Source: a virus. Taken from it: 64,000 nucleotides of DNA. The stretch's first letter is position 1; every line of letters begins with the position of its first letter. The translations under genes and the position numbers were made by a program. The notes under the pieces were generated by a model. That model saw only the letters and a list, made by a program, of their open reading frames with translations. It was not told the origin of the DNA and did not search any database. Shown here one piece after another: positions 35,372-44,314 of the stretch. The stretch is taken from IMG/VR virus record IMGVR_UViG_3300029922_000007, positions 102,170-166,169 of that record. One strand, written 5' to 3'.

Positions 35372-35486
35372 TGGGTTCGGTCCACTTTCCCATCTATATT
35401 GCCTATGAAGACTACTGCGCCATACTTTTCGTATTGGTTCAGACAGGATTGCTGCACACTATGTGCGAGATTTTTGGGATGCCTTA

Positions 35487-36146
35487 TTAGATCTCAAAAA
35501 CGATAGGTTTATTAGTCGCATTGTAGTTTTCATCGCAAATCGAAGCATTGATAAAATGGATCCCACTTTGGTGGATTTCGCCCCATCCTTCATGAATATG
35601 ACCTGCGATATGGGCACGAGGCTTAACTTCCAGCAATTTCTTCAAGAGTTGGGGACATCCGACATGTTTAACGTCCATTTCACCCTTTTTACGATTAAAC
35701 TCGGGGATGCCATCTAATAGTCCGTAACAAGGACCATGAGTAACCACAATGTCCATCCCTTCCGGAATCCTGTCCCAGTGTTTCTGGATATCATCGCCTG
35801 GGTAGCGATTATACGCCCAATTACAGAAAAAGGGCTGAATCGCTGAAAGCCAAATCCTGATACCTTCTACCTCAACCAATCCCTCTTCAATAAAGTGAAC
35901 ACGGGGGCAAGCTTCAAGGGCAATCTGCTTAGAGAACTCAAAGTTCTTCTCCACGCCTTTTTCGTGGTTACCCTGCAAAGAGATAACGTGTTTAGCCGGT
36001 TGCTTGTTGAGCCATTTATGGAAATCTTTGACTACATGAGGCTCTCCTAAGAAGCTATAGTCTCCTGCGCTGATCAATAGATCACACTCGGGAATGGTTA
36101 CCTGTTTCTGCCTACAATGTACATCTGAAATCGCACAAATTTTCAT
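35487..36146 (-). CDS. Calcineurin-like metallophosphoesterase
   Basis: This 219-residue phosphoesterase has the full set of metal ligands: ISDVH (Asp8, His10), SAGDYS, LQGNHEKG, VTHGP near residue 133 and AGHIHEG near 178. The length fits a single-domain enzyme. It may act on nucleotides or RNA ends, but the substrate cannot be read from the sequence. It is the last gene of a leftward run coupled by ATGA to the gene upstream. Confidence 0.85.
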   Translation of the reverse strand: MKICAISDVHCRQKQVTIPECDLLISAGDYSFLGEPHVVKDFHKWLNKQPAKHVISLQGNHEKGVEKNFEFSKQIALEACPRVHFIEEGLVEVEGIRIWLSAIQPFFCNWAYNRYPGDDIQKHWDRIPEGMDIVVTHGPCYGLLDGIPEFNRKKGEMDVKHVGCPQLLKKLLEVKPRAHIAGHIHEGWGEIHQSGIHFINASICDENYNATNKPIVFEI

Positions 36147-36424
36147 TTCTTTTTCTTTCTAGAGCTTTTCTTAAAAGGCTTCTCTGTTCCCTCAACAGCC
36201 ATACGAAGAAGTTGGTCATCCAGTTCTTCCAAGTGCCCAAAGTGATTTGGTGCTCCGTCAGCTGCATAGTTAATATCATGGTCTGCGGGAAAATGGCGGA
36301 GACAATGGTAGGCCTGTTCACGAACATCTTTGGGGACCCGAGGCGTCTTCTTTGGGTCAAGAAGGCTATACAGAAAATTTCGGGCGTTCTTCAACGATCT
36401 AGATCTCTCCAGGGGTACTGTCAT
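36143..36424 (-). CDS. BPSL0761-type small protein
   Basis: This 93-residue protein reads MTVPLERSRSLKNARNFLYSLL, then VPKDVREQAYHCLRHFP. It resembles the small BPSL0761 family of unknown function found in phages and proteobacteria. A basic tail (KKSSRKKKK) ends it. I choose the ATG at 36424, which has AAGGAG 8 bases before it, rather than an upstream start at 36481. Confidence 0.7.
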   Translation of the reverse strand: MTVPLERSRSLKNARNFLYSLLDPKKTPRVPKDVREQAYHCLRHFPADHDINYAADGAPNHFGHLEELDDQLLRMAVEGTEKPFKKSSRKKKK

Positions 36425-36671
36425 CTTGTTTCTCCTTATTAATAACGGTAACATAATGATAGAAGGTTTGCAATCTAACAATTTTTGATTCTAGTTCTTC
36501 AGAAAATCCAAACAATTCTCCCAAATAGTACGACACAGCTAAAATATGGCAACTGGTGGATTGTGCTATCATACTTAGGTTCATATTGAGATCAGAATCT
36601 GGATTACGTGCGATATGCAATTTTACTAGAGGTTTAATGGTCTTCCTATACCGATTCAGGTCAAGTATCAT
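36399..36671 (-). CDS. Hypothetical helical protein
   Basis: This 90-residue protein starts inside the end of the GMP-reductase-like gene (4-base overlap) and its own 3' end overlaps the next gene by 26 bases. Mostly helical with a polar tail (NKEKQDDSTPGEI). It has no recognised family. Confidence 0.6.
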   Translation of the reverse strand: MILDLNRYRKTIKPLVKLHIARNPDSDLNMNLSMIAQSTSCHILAVSYYLGELFGFSEELESKIVRLQTFYHYVTVINKEKQDDSTPGEI

Positions 36672-37807
36672 ACTTTTCTTCCAGAATTGTGGGCTCCAGC
36701 TTCGATGCTGGATGCTGGGCTAACTACTACAAACTCTGCCAATTGGTGGTACTCTTCAATATTAAAGGCTCCAACCATAGAAAGAGAGCCTCTGAGGCCT
36801 CCTTCAATGTCCTGCAATACATCTACAGCTGAGCCCTTATGAGAGACGTAGAAAGTTTCTCCTTCTACGGCTCGGTGCTTAGCTAACTTACCTTGGTCCT
36901 CATAAGATTCTTTAGACGCACTACCGCGATATTTCTTCACCTTATCTACCTTGCCGAAAAACCAATTATTGGGGCTATTCAGTGGATCATCTCCGCCTTC
37001 ATCTTCTTTTTTGTAATGATCGGAGTTTTTTCCAGTAGCGAAATAGTTCTCTCCAGGCGTTTCCTCGCATCCCGCGAACATTCCGCCTGTCATGACAAAA
37101 TGGGCTCCAGCAGCAATAGCCTTACTGACATCGCCAGCGGTTTTCATCCCGCCATCAGCAATCATGGTCAGTCCAGCTTTTGTTACCGCACCGCGACAAT
37201 CCATAAGGGCGCTAATTTGAGGAATGCCTACGCCGGTCTTCTCTCGGGTCAAACATATTGATCCTGGGCCAATTCCGACCTTAAACCCATCGACCGTTCC
37301 AGTTCCAGCATGCTCAAGAAAGACTTCAATGGAATTACCCGTAGCAAAGTTGCCAACTACAATGCCAAAATCTTTACCAAGAATCTCTCGAAGCTGTTTT
37401 GCCTGATTTACGACTGCAATATTAGCGCCATGATTCACATCGATGACAAAAGTTGTAGCACCGACATCTCTGAGAGCTTCTGCTCGTTCAAGTTCTTTCA
37501 TCCCAAGCCCAATAGAGACCATCGGAGACCTGAGGTCGAATCCTGGCAAGGTGCTATCTTCAAACATCTTTACATTTTCTTCGATGGTTAAGAACCTATG
37601 AAGAACAGCTTGTCCCCCGTAACGGATCATCGCTTTCGCCATTTCAGGTCCTGTGATTGTATCCATATTGGCGGACAGGACTGGAAGAGTTGCGTATGGG
37701 AATCCAGACCTATTGACTGTCAGATTAACTAGTTCTCTAGAGCTAACCGTAGAGAACTTTGGGATAATATTAATATCAGAAAATGTGATGAGTTGCTTCA
37801 TTGCCAT
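36668..37807 (-). CDS. guaC-like: GMP reductase / IMP dehydrogenase family enzyme
   Basis: This 379-residue TIM-barrel enzyme has the IMPDH/GMPR core: SANMDTITG near residue 43, the phosphate-binding and catalytic loop [20 protein letters not shown] (Cys present), [20 protein letters not shown], and YRGSAS before the flap. It has no CBS domains. NMDT and REKTGVG look more like GMP reductase (GMP to IMP with NADPH) than IMP dehydrogenase, so I prefer the former. Either way it would alter guanine/adenine pools during infection. The start is the ATG at 37807 with GGGAGA nearby; a longer frame begins at 37834. A 45-residue insertion of acidic/basic sequence lies near residue 255. Confidence 0.85.
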   Translation of the reverse strand: MAMKQLITFSDINIIPKFSTVSSRELVNLTVNRSGFPYATLPVLSANMDTITGPEMAKAMIRYGGQAVLHRFLTIEENVKMFEDSTLPGFDLRSPMVSIGLGMKELERAEALRDVGATTFVIDVNHGANIAVVNQAKQLREILGKDFGIVVGNFATGNSIEVFLEHAGTGTVDGFKVGIGPGSICLTREKTGVGIPQISALMDCRGAVTKAGLTMIADGGMKTAGDVSKAIAAGAHFVMTGGMFAGCEETPGENYFATGKNSDHYKKEDEGGDDPLNSPNNWFFGKVDKVKKYRGSASKESYEDQGKLAKHRAVEGETFYVSHKGSAVDVLQDIEGGLRGSLSMVGAFNIEEYHQLAEFVVVSPASSIEAGAHNSGRKV

Positions 37808-37954
37808 ACTATTCTCCCTGGTTGCAAGGTCCATTACTATACTTACATAGGTCGTTAAAATTGTCCATCTTTTTACGAACTTCTGAGATCATAAGACAAA
37901 AATATATGGCCCAAACGAGGCCCATGAACAACATTGAGCTGATTCCTACCCTCT

Positions 37955-38293
37955 TCATCGGATACTCCATTTTAAGCCGAGTTGGGCAGAGTTTGGCGTT
38001 AAGGTTGTATCTATAGAGTTAGCGATGCCAAAATTTGGCAACTTAAGGCTTAAAGTCTGAGTTTGGTAAATATGGTAAAGGTAGTAGATAGACCCAATAG
38101 TTTCTATGGTCGGCTGCCCAACGTACTTTACGGCCATATACTGGGCTCTAGACCTTCCATAGGACTCCAGCGCCCCTAAGTTCTGACTCACGCCAGTTTG
38201 CTTAAGGGTGGCCTCCATAGCCTTACTACAGGGCTGGTTGTATTGCCCTTGGATAGAGATGCAGGCATAGGTGATCATTAAAGACGTTAGCAA
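37955..38293 (-). CDS. Hypothetical protein with possible signal or membrane N-terminus
   Basis: This 112-residue protein starts with TTG at 38293 (GGAAG 7 bases before), overlapping the previous stop by 7 bases; an ATG 15 bases further in is the alternative. The N-terminus is mildly hydrophobic (MLTSLMITYACISI). No family recognised. Confidence 0.55.
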   Translation of the reverse strand: MLTSLMITYACISIQGQYNQPCSKAMEATLKQTGVSQNLGALESYGRSRAQYMAVKYVGQPTIETIGSIYYLYHIYQTQTLSLKLPNFGIANSIDTTLTPNSAQLGLKWSIR

Positions 38294-38442
38294 TTCTGTT
38301 CTTCCATTAGTTGTTCGAAGGTTTCCAGGTAGTGATCTCTTTCCTCTGGATCCTCAACGAAGTTAATAAGCTCTGAGAGATTCCTCATAGCCTCTTTAGG
38401 GGTAAGTTCACCTTTATTCCAAGATACGCAGACAAGACACAT
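38287..38442 (-). CDS. Small conserved phage protein (MCLVCVSW type)
   Basis: A 51-residue protein starting MCLVCVSWNKGELTPKEAMR with AGGAG 6 bases before its ATG. The MCLxCxxxxxGxxTxxEA pattern is one I associate with small phage proteins of unknown role; the helical C-terminus is acidic (FEQLMEEQNC). Just upstream lies an HNH endonuclease gene. Confidence 0.7.
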   Translation of the reverse strand: MCLVCVSWNKGELTPKEAMRNLSELINFVEDPEERDHYLETFEQLMEEQNC

Positions 38443-38444
38443 AG

Positions 38445-38927
38445 CTATCTCCTGAATCCTTCGAGATCTTTTTCTGTTATATAATTAACTCTAGCCACAT
38501 TAGCCTCTTCTTCTGTTGGGTAGCAGCCAATATGGACTCTGTCCTTATTCACTTTTATAGAGGCTATCCAGACTCTATTTGCCGAACTAAAATGTACTCC
38601 TACATACTTAGATGTAGATCCCCTTCTTGAACTTCTGTTTCTGTTCTGCTGAAGTCTATCAGAGGGCCTAAGATTGTCTTTTCTGTTGTCTGTTTTATTA
38701 CCATTTATGTGGTCAATTTCTTGGTCCGTTTTTAGTACTTCTCTATGCATATAAATAGTATTTCGACAACCATTATCCCTTCTTTCCTTAGCGGAAGAAG
38801 TTCTTTGGGCGTATCCGTGTCCTGGTTTCTTTTCATTGTAGTGCCATTTATATTGGGACAATCTCTCGTAGTCGTCATCGTCTACGATAGCCTCTCTTCC
38901 CTGGCTCAATTTTATGGTTTTTGACAT
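38445..38927 (-). CDS. HNH homing endonuclease with AP2 DNA-binding domain
   Basis: This 160-residue protein combines an HNH core (MHREVLKT, EIDHINGNKTDNRKDNLR) with a C-terminal AP2-like domain (SKYVGVHFSSANRVWIASIK, HIGCYPTEEEA). This is the standard layout of phage HNH-AP2 homing nucleases. It is free-standing in a run of small genes, 2 bases before the next one, so probably inserted without breaking a gene. Confidence 0.9.
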   Translation of the reverse strand: MSKTIKLSQGREAIVDDDDYERLSQYKWHYNEKKPGHGYAQRTSSAKERRDNGCRNTIYMHREVLKTDQEIDHINGNKTDNRKDNLRPSDRLQQNRNRSSRRGSTSKYVGVHFSSANRVWIASIKVNKDRVHIGCYPTEEEANVARVNYITEKDLEGFRR

Positions 38928-38930
38928 AAT

Positions 38931-39203
38931 TTAGTCGTAAGTCCTTATTAGATAAGGATAATCGTCATCGTTTTTATCGTCATCGTCGTTTGGCGGCTCT
39001 TCTAAGATGATCTCTTTGGTCTTTTCTTCGTATGGAGTAGTTCCAGCGTAGTAGTCAATGCTATTGGAGATATCCTGTACTGTCAAATGTTTTCGATCCT
39101 TACACTTAACGCAGGAAGTATACTTAGAGGGAGCGTATTCTATCTTATCTTGATGTCCGCAATAGTTACAGTTAATTAAAAAGTTTGGCACAATTGAATC
39201 CAA
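38931..39203 (-). CDS. Zinc-ribbon small protein with acidic tail
   Basis: This 90-residue protein has CNYCGH (residues 12-17) and CVKC near 31-34, a probable four-Cys zinc ribbon, then a strongly acidic C-terminal part (EEPPNDDDDKNDDD). Its first 33 bases overlap the end of the upstream gene. The acidic tail could mimic nucleic acid or bind a basic partner. No family recognised. Confidence 0.6.
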   Translation of the reverse strand: MDSIVPNFLINCNYCGHQDKIEYAPSKYTSCVKCKDRKHLTVQDISNSIDYYAGTTPYEEKTKEIILEEPPNDDDDKNDDDYPYLIRTYD

Positions 39204-39516
39204 ACTTCTTCATCAGATCCATACCGTGGGATAAGCTAAGACTCTCTACAACGCCATTAAAATCTCTATGTCTCCTGGCCTGCTCGTAGATTCTACCTTT
39301 GAAGTAATCCGGACAGATATATTCGGCCCTCCGAATGAGCCGATCGCCTTCTTCTTCCATATAGAGTCCATAGTAGTCATGGGCTAGACATGTGAATCCC
39401 TTAGCTGCATCTTCTGGATTTACAGTCTCCCTGTGATTATCGAACCACAGCTCCAGACCTTCGAGTTCCTTAATCAGAGCTTGATCCTTTTTGGGAATAT
39501 CGCCGTATGTTTTCAT
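39172..39516 (-). CDS. Hypothetical protein
   Basis: This 114-residue protein (MKTYGDIPKKDQALIKELEG) has a helical pattern with ELWFDNHRE and HDYYGLYMEEEGDRLIRRAE. The pattern recalls tetratricopeptide-like helices, but only one repeat is seen. It is linked to the upstream gene by an ATGA overlap. Function unknown. Confidence 0.65.
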   Translation of the reverse strand: MKTYGDIPKKDQALIKELEGLELWFDNHRETVNPEDAAKGFTCLAHDYYGLYMEEEGDRLIRRAEYICPDYFKGRIYEQARRHRDFNGVVESLSLSHGMDLMKKFGFNCAKLFN

Positions 39517-39776
39517 TCGACTTCGAGACCGTCCGTGAAAAAATCTACGCGACCAGACACATTGGTGACGCTGAAATCAATCCAATGTCCGGAACTGTGG
39601 CTGGCATAGTCCGGGTATTTTTTAAGAAACTTATCTATAAAAGTTCCCAAAGCTTTAGTCGTACTAAACTTTTTAATCTTTGGAGAGCTATCTTCAACAT
39701 ACATAAGGAGATGATAAGGCAAAACTTTAGGATGCTTTGTCTTAGACTTCAGTTTTTTAGGCTTATGAGTTTTCAT
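39513..39776 (-). CDS. Hypothetical basic protein
   Basis: This 87-residue protein has a lysine-rich N-terminus (MKTHKPKKLKSKTKHPK), then a short alpha/beta part (TTKALGTFIDKFLKKYPD). It overlaps the HAD phosphatase gene by 14 bases. No function recognised. Confidence 0.6.
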   Translation of the reverse strand: MKTHKPKKLKSKTKHPKVLPYHLLMYVEDSSPKIKKFSTTKALGTFIDKFLKKYPDYASHSSGHWIDFSVTNVSGRVDFFTDGLEVE

Positions 39777-40182
39777 TTTTGTCCTTTGTGATTAAACGGG
39801 CTTTGGGCATGAATTCAGAGGGTTGCAAATCGTCGTATAGCCAGACGGGCTTACTGATTACCACGTCTACGTACTGTTCTAGCTTAAGGGTTCGTACCGC
39901 TGTCTCGGCCCAGTCGTATCCACCCGAACTCCAGACCACTACGGTATGATGGCGAAGTCGATGCTTCTTAAGCTGTTCGATTTGGGGCCAATTAGGGACG
40001 AGTAGTTCGGACCATTCTCCAGCAAATCCAATTTCGCTGCCGTCTTCGGGGTCGTAAACCATTGAACCTGGGCAGGTAAATAGAACGCCGTTCTTTTCCT
40101 TATCCTCTTGGGTGGAGTCCCAGTCTAGAATAGTCGAGTCAACATCACAATATACGATACGGTTTCCTGGAATCACAATCAT
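39763..40182 (-). CDS. HAD-superfamily hydrolase
   Basis: This 139-residue HAD fold has the nucleophile motif YCDVDSTILDWD (Asp13, Asp15), motif II VVVWSSGGYDWAE near 86-98, and a C-terminal Lys (SKPVW). It is short and lacks a cap, like phage 5'-nucleotidase or PNKP-phosphatase relatives. It is first in its transcription unit: a sigma70-like promoter ends 7 bases before the ATG, so the mRNA would be almost leaderless. Substrate unknown. Confidence 0.75.
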   Translation of the reverse strand: MIVIPGNRIVYCDVDSTILDWDSTQEDKEKNGVLFTCPGSMVYDPEDGSEIGFAGEWSELLVPNWPQIEQLKKHRLRHHTVVVWSSGGYDWAETAVRTLKLEQYVDVVISKPVWLYDDLQPSEFMPKARLITKDKNENS

Positions 40183-40189
40183 AGGCTAC

Positions 40190-40218
40190 AGGATAAACTA
40201 AAATGATAGCCATGTCAA
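40190..40218 (-). promoter_or_regulatory. Sigma70-like promoter giving a near-leaderless mRNA
   Basis: Minus strand: TTGACA (40218-40213), 17 bases, TATCCT (40195-40190), then 7 bases and the ATG at 40182. It lies in the 40-base gap after the ribonucleotide reductase stop. Confidence 0.65.
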
Positions 40219-40221
40219 TAG

Positions 40222-43200
40222 CTAAATATCACAATTTCCAGAAGAACAGGCTAGAGACTTAGCTCCTTCCGTATTGTCTTCTTTTTCGTATGTACTTAAC
40301 TTAGAATAGTCCAGTTTAGGGAATGCTTTAGATAGCTTATGGAATTCTTCCTCTGTAATAGACTCATACGGGGCCTGCTCGTAAACATTGTCTTCGTGAG
40401 GCAAAAAAGATACTCCGTTGACAATATCCCAATTTTTGTAAACCCAATCCCCAACTGCAAGCCAGTCCTCGTTCTTTACATAGACCGTAATAGAGGCATT
40501 ATGTTCACACCAATTCTTTTGAACTTTCTTATAGTGTTCGAGCTGTTGGATGGCCGTAACATCTTCTACTGTGATGGCGTTTTTAGGGGCTGCAATTGGA
40601 AAGGATACTACCCAAGTGGACACCTTATCTTGAGACCATCCAGTATTGTCGAACATAGGGCAAATGGACTTTGCCTGTCTCATGGCCTCTGCTTTGCTTT
40701 CGATAGAGTCGTAGATCTTAAAGGCCTTAACGTAGTCTTGTTTGCGTTGACCATTTTCTGGGGACACGGGGCACCCTTGGTCTCTAATCATCCTAAAGAG
40801 TGGGTCGTTTGCAGAAATGCGGTACCTACGAATGTAGAATTTTGAGAAGCGAGGATGGAGCCCAGAGGCAGAGTCTACCAGTTGTGAGACCGTGTTGTGG
40901 CTTCTAACCGATCCATTGTAATACTGATGTTCTCCGCCGACTTCGATATCGAAAGTTTCTTTTTGTCCAATAGATCGAACGTTAGAAACAACTCCTGAAA
41001 CGTTTAAGGATTCCTTATTGTCTCTTTCAAAAAACCATCTACCTTCGTTAATAGTGTCAATGCTAGACATCTTATTGCTGTTCCTAATAAGGGTCTTACA
41101 AGATCCATTATCCGATATGGCCGCAATGGACATTAAGTACATTTCTTTATTTTTTTGTAAGTTTTTACCTTTATCATTTAAGGATCTTCCTAGACAAATA
41201 CCAACAGACCAAGCTACGTGCTGCAAATGCTTTGAAAAATTTTTATCTGCGGTGGTTATCATAGCTCTTTTTACTCCATCCTTATCTACTCCGGACCAAC
41301 CATCGGAGTCGATTAGGCCAGAAATAAAAGCGATTATATCATTTTTAGATGACATCCTAACGCATTTTGGGACAATATCTAACTTATCGGAAAAATATTT
41401 CCATACATCGTTTTTTATGAACCAGTGCCAAAGCATCTTGGATGAAATGTCTAAAGTAAGGGCCTTTCTATGTTCGCTAGCTTTATGAAGTTTGCTTTCT
41501 ATTCCGAATGTTTCTTTTAATACTCTCTGGGCCTTTTCAAGATTGAATACGTGTTCGTCGATAAAGCGAATCCTATACTTGATAGGACTCATGGCTCCAT
41601 CACCCCAGAGATAGCCTAGAAGCCAACAGAGATCCTCCGTCAATTCATTGGGCTGAATAATGGAGTCGTGATCTCCTCTCATTTTTAGGGCTCTAGAGTC
41701 TAATTTTAGTAATTTAGAATGTTTTTCTGAATCGTATAAGTTGGGATCAATCTGCAAAACATGGTTCTCTGAAATATGTTTGGTTTCCATCCATTCATTA
41801 ATCGGCTCGATTCCACTCCTACCTTTTCCGATTTTTTTACCCACCACGAACCATTTGTGGTTGGGTGTGCTCTGAACTGAGAGGCCATAGGACATAGTGA
41901 TTTCCACGACTTCAGAGATACCGTTATCGTAAGTTTTAGTTATCCATTGTTCTTCATCTTTACAGACAACGGCCACATTTTTGTTAAACTTAGACCACTG
42001 TTCTCCGTCGATATGGCCCTCAAACAATTCTTCTAATGTAAGGATTCCAGTGCTCGTTGTTGTTAATGCGTCCCACGGGCGACAGCCGCTGGGCTTCACG
42101 CAGGTAATAGCGGTAGGCATAGGAATACCCATCGTTTCAGAGGCCTTCTTAGCGACCTTAATAGCCTTAGACTTGTAGGCCTTGAGAGCAGCATCAGTAC
42201 ATACATCGAGATTGTCGAATTGTCCGGTGATAGAGACCCCCAAAAGACGTTCTTCATCGCAGTTTTCTTTCCAGGAACTGCTAAGATTTGGAAAATTGGT
42301 AAAACAAGATTGAAGAATGCCCATCCAAACGGCTGTTTCTACCTTTTCAAGCATGGTCTCAATGTCGTCTTCCGCGCGAGCTACTATTTCAGATAAATTG
42401 CAGAATTCTTTTGAGCGAAGTAAAATTTCTGAACACGGGTTAACTCCTTGAATTAACTCGGCTTTTCTACGTTTAGGCGCCATCTTTTTTGCTGTTTCTA
42501 GATTGCAAATACCACGTTCGCCAGATCCAGAAGCGGCTAGGGCGGTCCATTCCTTCATGAATGTGATCAAAGTTGGCTTCTTATGGTATACCGCTGAATT
42601 ATTGGACATATAGCGTCTAACGGGAAAGTTTCCACTCTTAGAGTCTCGCATAAGGACATCGTCCAAATCAGACAGGCTAATCTCTGAACTTCTGCGGACT
42701 CCACCTACCACTACGATTTGAGCGATCTCATTTAGGATATCGTGACATTCCAGAGAAGTAAGCTTACGACCTCTGGCACCGTGAAATGTGTCCCTAATGA
42801 AGGAGTGCAACTGGGCAAGAGGTGCTGGACCAGAAGAACGCCCTCCCATGGTTTTTAGGCGTGCTCCTGCAGGACGGAGTTGATTATAGTCATGGGTAAA
42901 GTCTTGACCAGCGTATAGGGAGTAGATGTGATCCCTGACCGAATTAGACCAGCCAACACGGGAGTCTTCTACGACGTGAACTTTTTCGGTAAGATGGATG
43001 TCCTTGGGCACTTCAGGTAATAGAGAGGTGTATTTATTCTCAACGGAGAATCCGTATCCAGTTCCACACATAAGGATATATAGAGCTTCATGGAAAGCGT
43101 CAATGCTATCTACAGCCGCAAAGGCACAGTTATAGATAGTGACATTATCAGCCATTGCAGGAGCACCAGCAGCCCAAAGGAACCGCATAGATGGCATAAC

Positions 43201-43389
43201 TTCAAAATTAAGGACTTTTTCTTGAATCTTTTTAAGTACTTTAGGTGGGATCTTATCTCCGAGATTAGATTTTAGAAAATCGACATATCTCTGTACGGTT
43301 TGTGGCCAAAACTCTCGGCAGCCCTGCTCTTCAAGCCAACGAGAATAAGAACGAACGTAAACAAATTCGGCAGCTGGACTACGAAACAT
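40222..43389 (-). CDS. nrdJ: Class II (B12-dependent) ribonucleotide reductase with an intein
   Basis: The 1055-residue precursor gives a reductase of about 658 residues after splicing. Class II features are: NCAF near residue 88, a finger-loop region with GVNPCSEILL near 308, KPSG followed after the intein by TVSQLVDSASGLHPR, RRYRISANDPL, and a C-terminal redox pair CSSGNC. The size and lack of an N-terminal ATP cone point to the monomeric RTPR type, which uses adenosylcobalamin to reduce ribonucleotides without oxygen or an iron subunit. The intein is described separately. I start at ATG 43389, which has AGGAG 6 bases before it; an ATG at 43404 has no ribosome-binding site. Confidence 0.9.
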   Translation of the reverse strand: MFRSPAAEFVYVRSYSRWLEEQGCREFWPQTVQRYVDFLKSNLGDKIPPKVLKKIQEKVLNFEVMPSMRFLWAAGAPAMADNVTIYNCAFAAVDSIDAFHEALYILMCGTGYGFSVENKYTSLLPEVPKDIHLTEKVHVVEDSRVGWSNSVRDHIYSLYAGQDFTHDYNQLRPAGARLKTMGGRSSGPAPLAQLHSFIRDTFHGARGRKLTSLECHDILNEIAQIVVVGGVRRSSEISLSDLDDVLMRDSKSGNFPVRRYMSNNSAVYHKKPTLITFMKEWTALAASGSGERGICNLETAKKMAPKRRKAELIQGVNPCSEILLRSKEFCNLSEIVARAEDDIETMLEKVETAVWMGILQSCFTNFPNLSSSWKENCDEERLLGVSITGQFDNLDVCTDAALKAYKSKAIKVAKKASETMGIPMPTAITCVKPSGCRPWDALTTTSTGILTLEELFEGHIDGEQWSKFNKNVAVVCKDEEQWITKTYDNGISEVVEITMSYGLSVQSTPNHKWFVVGKKIGKGRSGIEPINEWMETKHISENHVLQIDPNLYDSEKHSKLLKLDSRALKMRGDHDSIIQPNELTEDLCWLLGYLWGDGAMSPIKYRIRFIDEHVFNLEKAQRVLKETFGIESKLHKASEHRKALTLDISSKMLWHWFIKNDVWKYFSDKLDIVPKCVRMSSKNDIIAFISGLIDSDGWSGVDKDGVKRAMITTADKNFSKHLQHVAWSVGICLGRSLNDKGKNLQKNKEMYLMSIAAISDNGSCKTLIRNSNKMSSIDTINEGRWFFERDNKESLNVSGVVSNVRSIGQKETFDIEVGGEHQYYNGSVRSHNTVSQLVDSASGLHPRFSKFYIRRYRISANDPLFRMIRDQGCPVSPENGQRKQDYVKAFKIYDSIESKAEAMRQAKSICPMFDNTGWSQDKVSTWVVSFPIAAPKNAITVEDVTAIQQLEHYKKVQKNWCEHNASITVYVKNEDWLAVGDWVYKNWDIVNGVSFLPHEDNVYEQAPYESITEEEFHKLSKAFPKLDYSKLSTYEKEDNTEGAKSLACSSGNCDI
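40894..42084 (-). mobile_element. Intein with LAGLIDADG homing endonuclease
   Basis: 397 residues (436-832 of the precursor) inserted between KPSG and TVSQ at the reductase active-site loop. The first residue is Cys (CRPWDALTTT) and the end is VRSHN before Thr, as required for splicing. Block B is STPNHKW near residue 500. Two LAGLIDADG motifs are LLGYLWGDG and FISGLIDSDG, so the endonuclease is probably active. KPSG/T is a known insertion point of inteins in such reductases. Confidence 0.9.
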
Positions 43390-43418
43390 TTGTGCTCCTG
43401 GCATGGTGTGGTTACGAA

Positions 43419-43727
43419 CTACTTATTCAAAAGTTCTTTGATCTTGTTACTAACTATATCAGAGTTTTCTTTCATGGCGCGAGAAAAATATGTGCTCATG
43501 AAAATAGCATTAACCACAATGCAAACTCCTTGATATCCAACGACAATTCCTGGATCTGAGTCTACAAATAGTGCTGCACCTACCAATAGACAGACGAGAT
43601 TGGCAGCAAATAGTCCAAGTCCAGCCTTCATGGATGCCCAAAGAAGTCGATTTCTGGCTTTAGTTACGGTCTCTTGCAATTCTTTTTTCTGTTCTGGCGT
43701 GAAATTGTCAAAATTGGGATTATCCAT
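43419..43727 (-). CDS. Small membrane protein with two helices
   Basis: This 102-residue protein has a charged N-terminus, then two hydrophobic segments (near 33-53, KAGLGLFAANLVCLLVGAAL, and 62-82, IVVGYQGVCIVVNAIFM), then a charged helix. Two-helix proteins with this layout could be holins or membrane regulators, but it is far from the lysis gene. Starts one base after the upstream stop. Confidence 0.65.
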   Translation of the reverse strand: MDNPNFDNFTPEQKKELQETVTKARNRLLWASMKAGLGLFAANLVCLLVGAALFVDSDPGIVVGYQGVCIVVNAIFMSTYFSRAMKENSDIVSNKIKELLNK

Positions 43728-43728
43728 G

Positions 43729-44313
43729 TCAATCCCACCAACTTCTCAGGTGGTTCTGCAGAATGGAGTACATCCAGCGTTCCTCTCTTTTCATCCTGAT
43801 ATCTGCAAGTCGATATTGTTCTTTAGTTTCTTCCCAGCATTGAGCTTCTAATTCTGGAGTTGGAGCGCCAGCCCTACTGCTATGCATTTTGGATGTACCA
43901 TGCTCATTAGGCTCAAACCATATCTTTGATTCGCCCCACTTCTTAACTATGCGAGCGTGTCCTACTGATTCATAGTGTTCGTCTTTGAGTCTTCCTGCAA
44001 GCTTGATAGCGAGGCTAAGCGCCTTCATGTCCTTAGGTTCCTGGTAGGCGTGACCGTTCTCCAGAACTTTCTTGACCCGTTTCAGTTTAAATTCAATGAT
44101 AGCAAACAGGGAATGACCATCGAAGTCGAAATCGTACCTAAATACATTGAGATACCACTCGACCAGGCGTTTGACTTGAAAATATGGATTGCCAAAGAAT
44201 TTCCATGTAAAGTGATAATAGTGCCTAGAAAATCTGGTACCGATCCACCACAAATACAGCTTAGAGGATTCTTTTTCTTCTGGAAAATCTTTTAGTGCTT
44301 GACTTTGTAGCAT
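43729..44313 (-). CDS. Conserved phage hypothetical protein
   Basis: This 194-residue protein contains WYLNVFRYDFDFDGHSL, then FKLKRVKKVLENGHA, then MKALSLAIKLAGRLKDEHYE. I know this arrangement from uncharacterised proteins of large phages, with no known function. The C-terminus is helical and charged. It starts one base after the upstream 52-residue gene. Confidence 0.7.
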   Translation of the reverse strand: MLQSQALKDFPEEKESSKLYLWWIGTRFSRHYYHFTWKFFGNPYFQVKRLVEWYLNVFRYDFDFDGHSLFAIIEFKLKRVKKVLENGHAYQEPKDMKALSLAIKLAGRLKDEHYESVGHARIVKKWGESKIWFEPNEHGTSKMHSSRAGAPTPELEAQCWEETKEQYRLADIRMKREERWMYSILQNHLRSWWD

Positions 44314-44314
44314 T

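Noticed and set aside
35405-35506. Rightward 33-residue frame (MKTTAPYFSYWFRQ)
   Set aside because: The start has a faint likeness to the FAYWLQGFF gene before it, but there is no ribosome-binding site and the end overlaps the phosphatase gene. Possibly a remnant, not supported as a gene.
41018-41488. Rightward 156-residue open frame
   Set aside because: Antisense to the intein endonuclease, whose LAGLIDADG motifs are clear on the minus strand.
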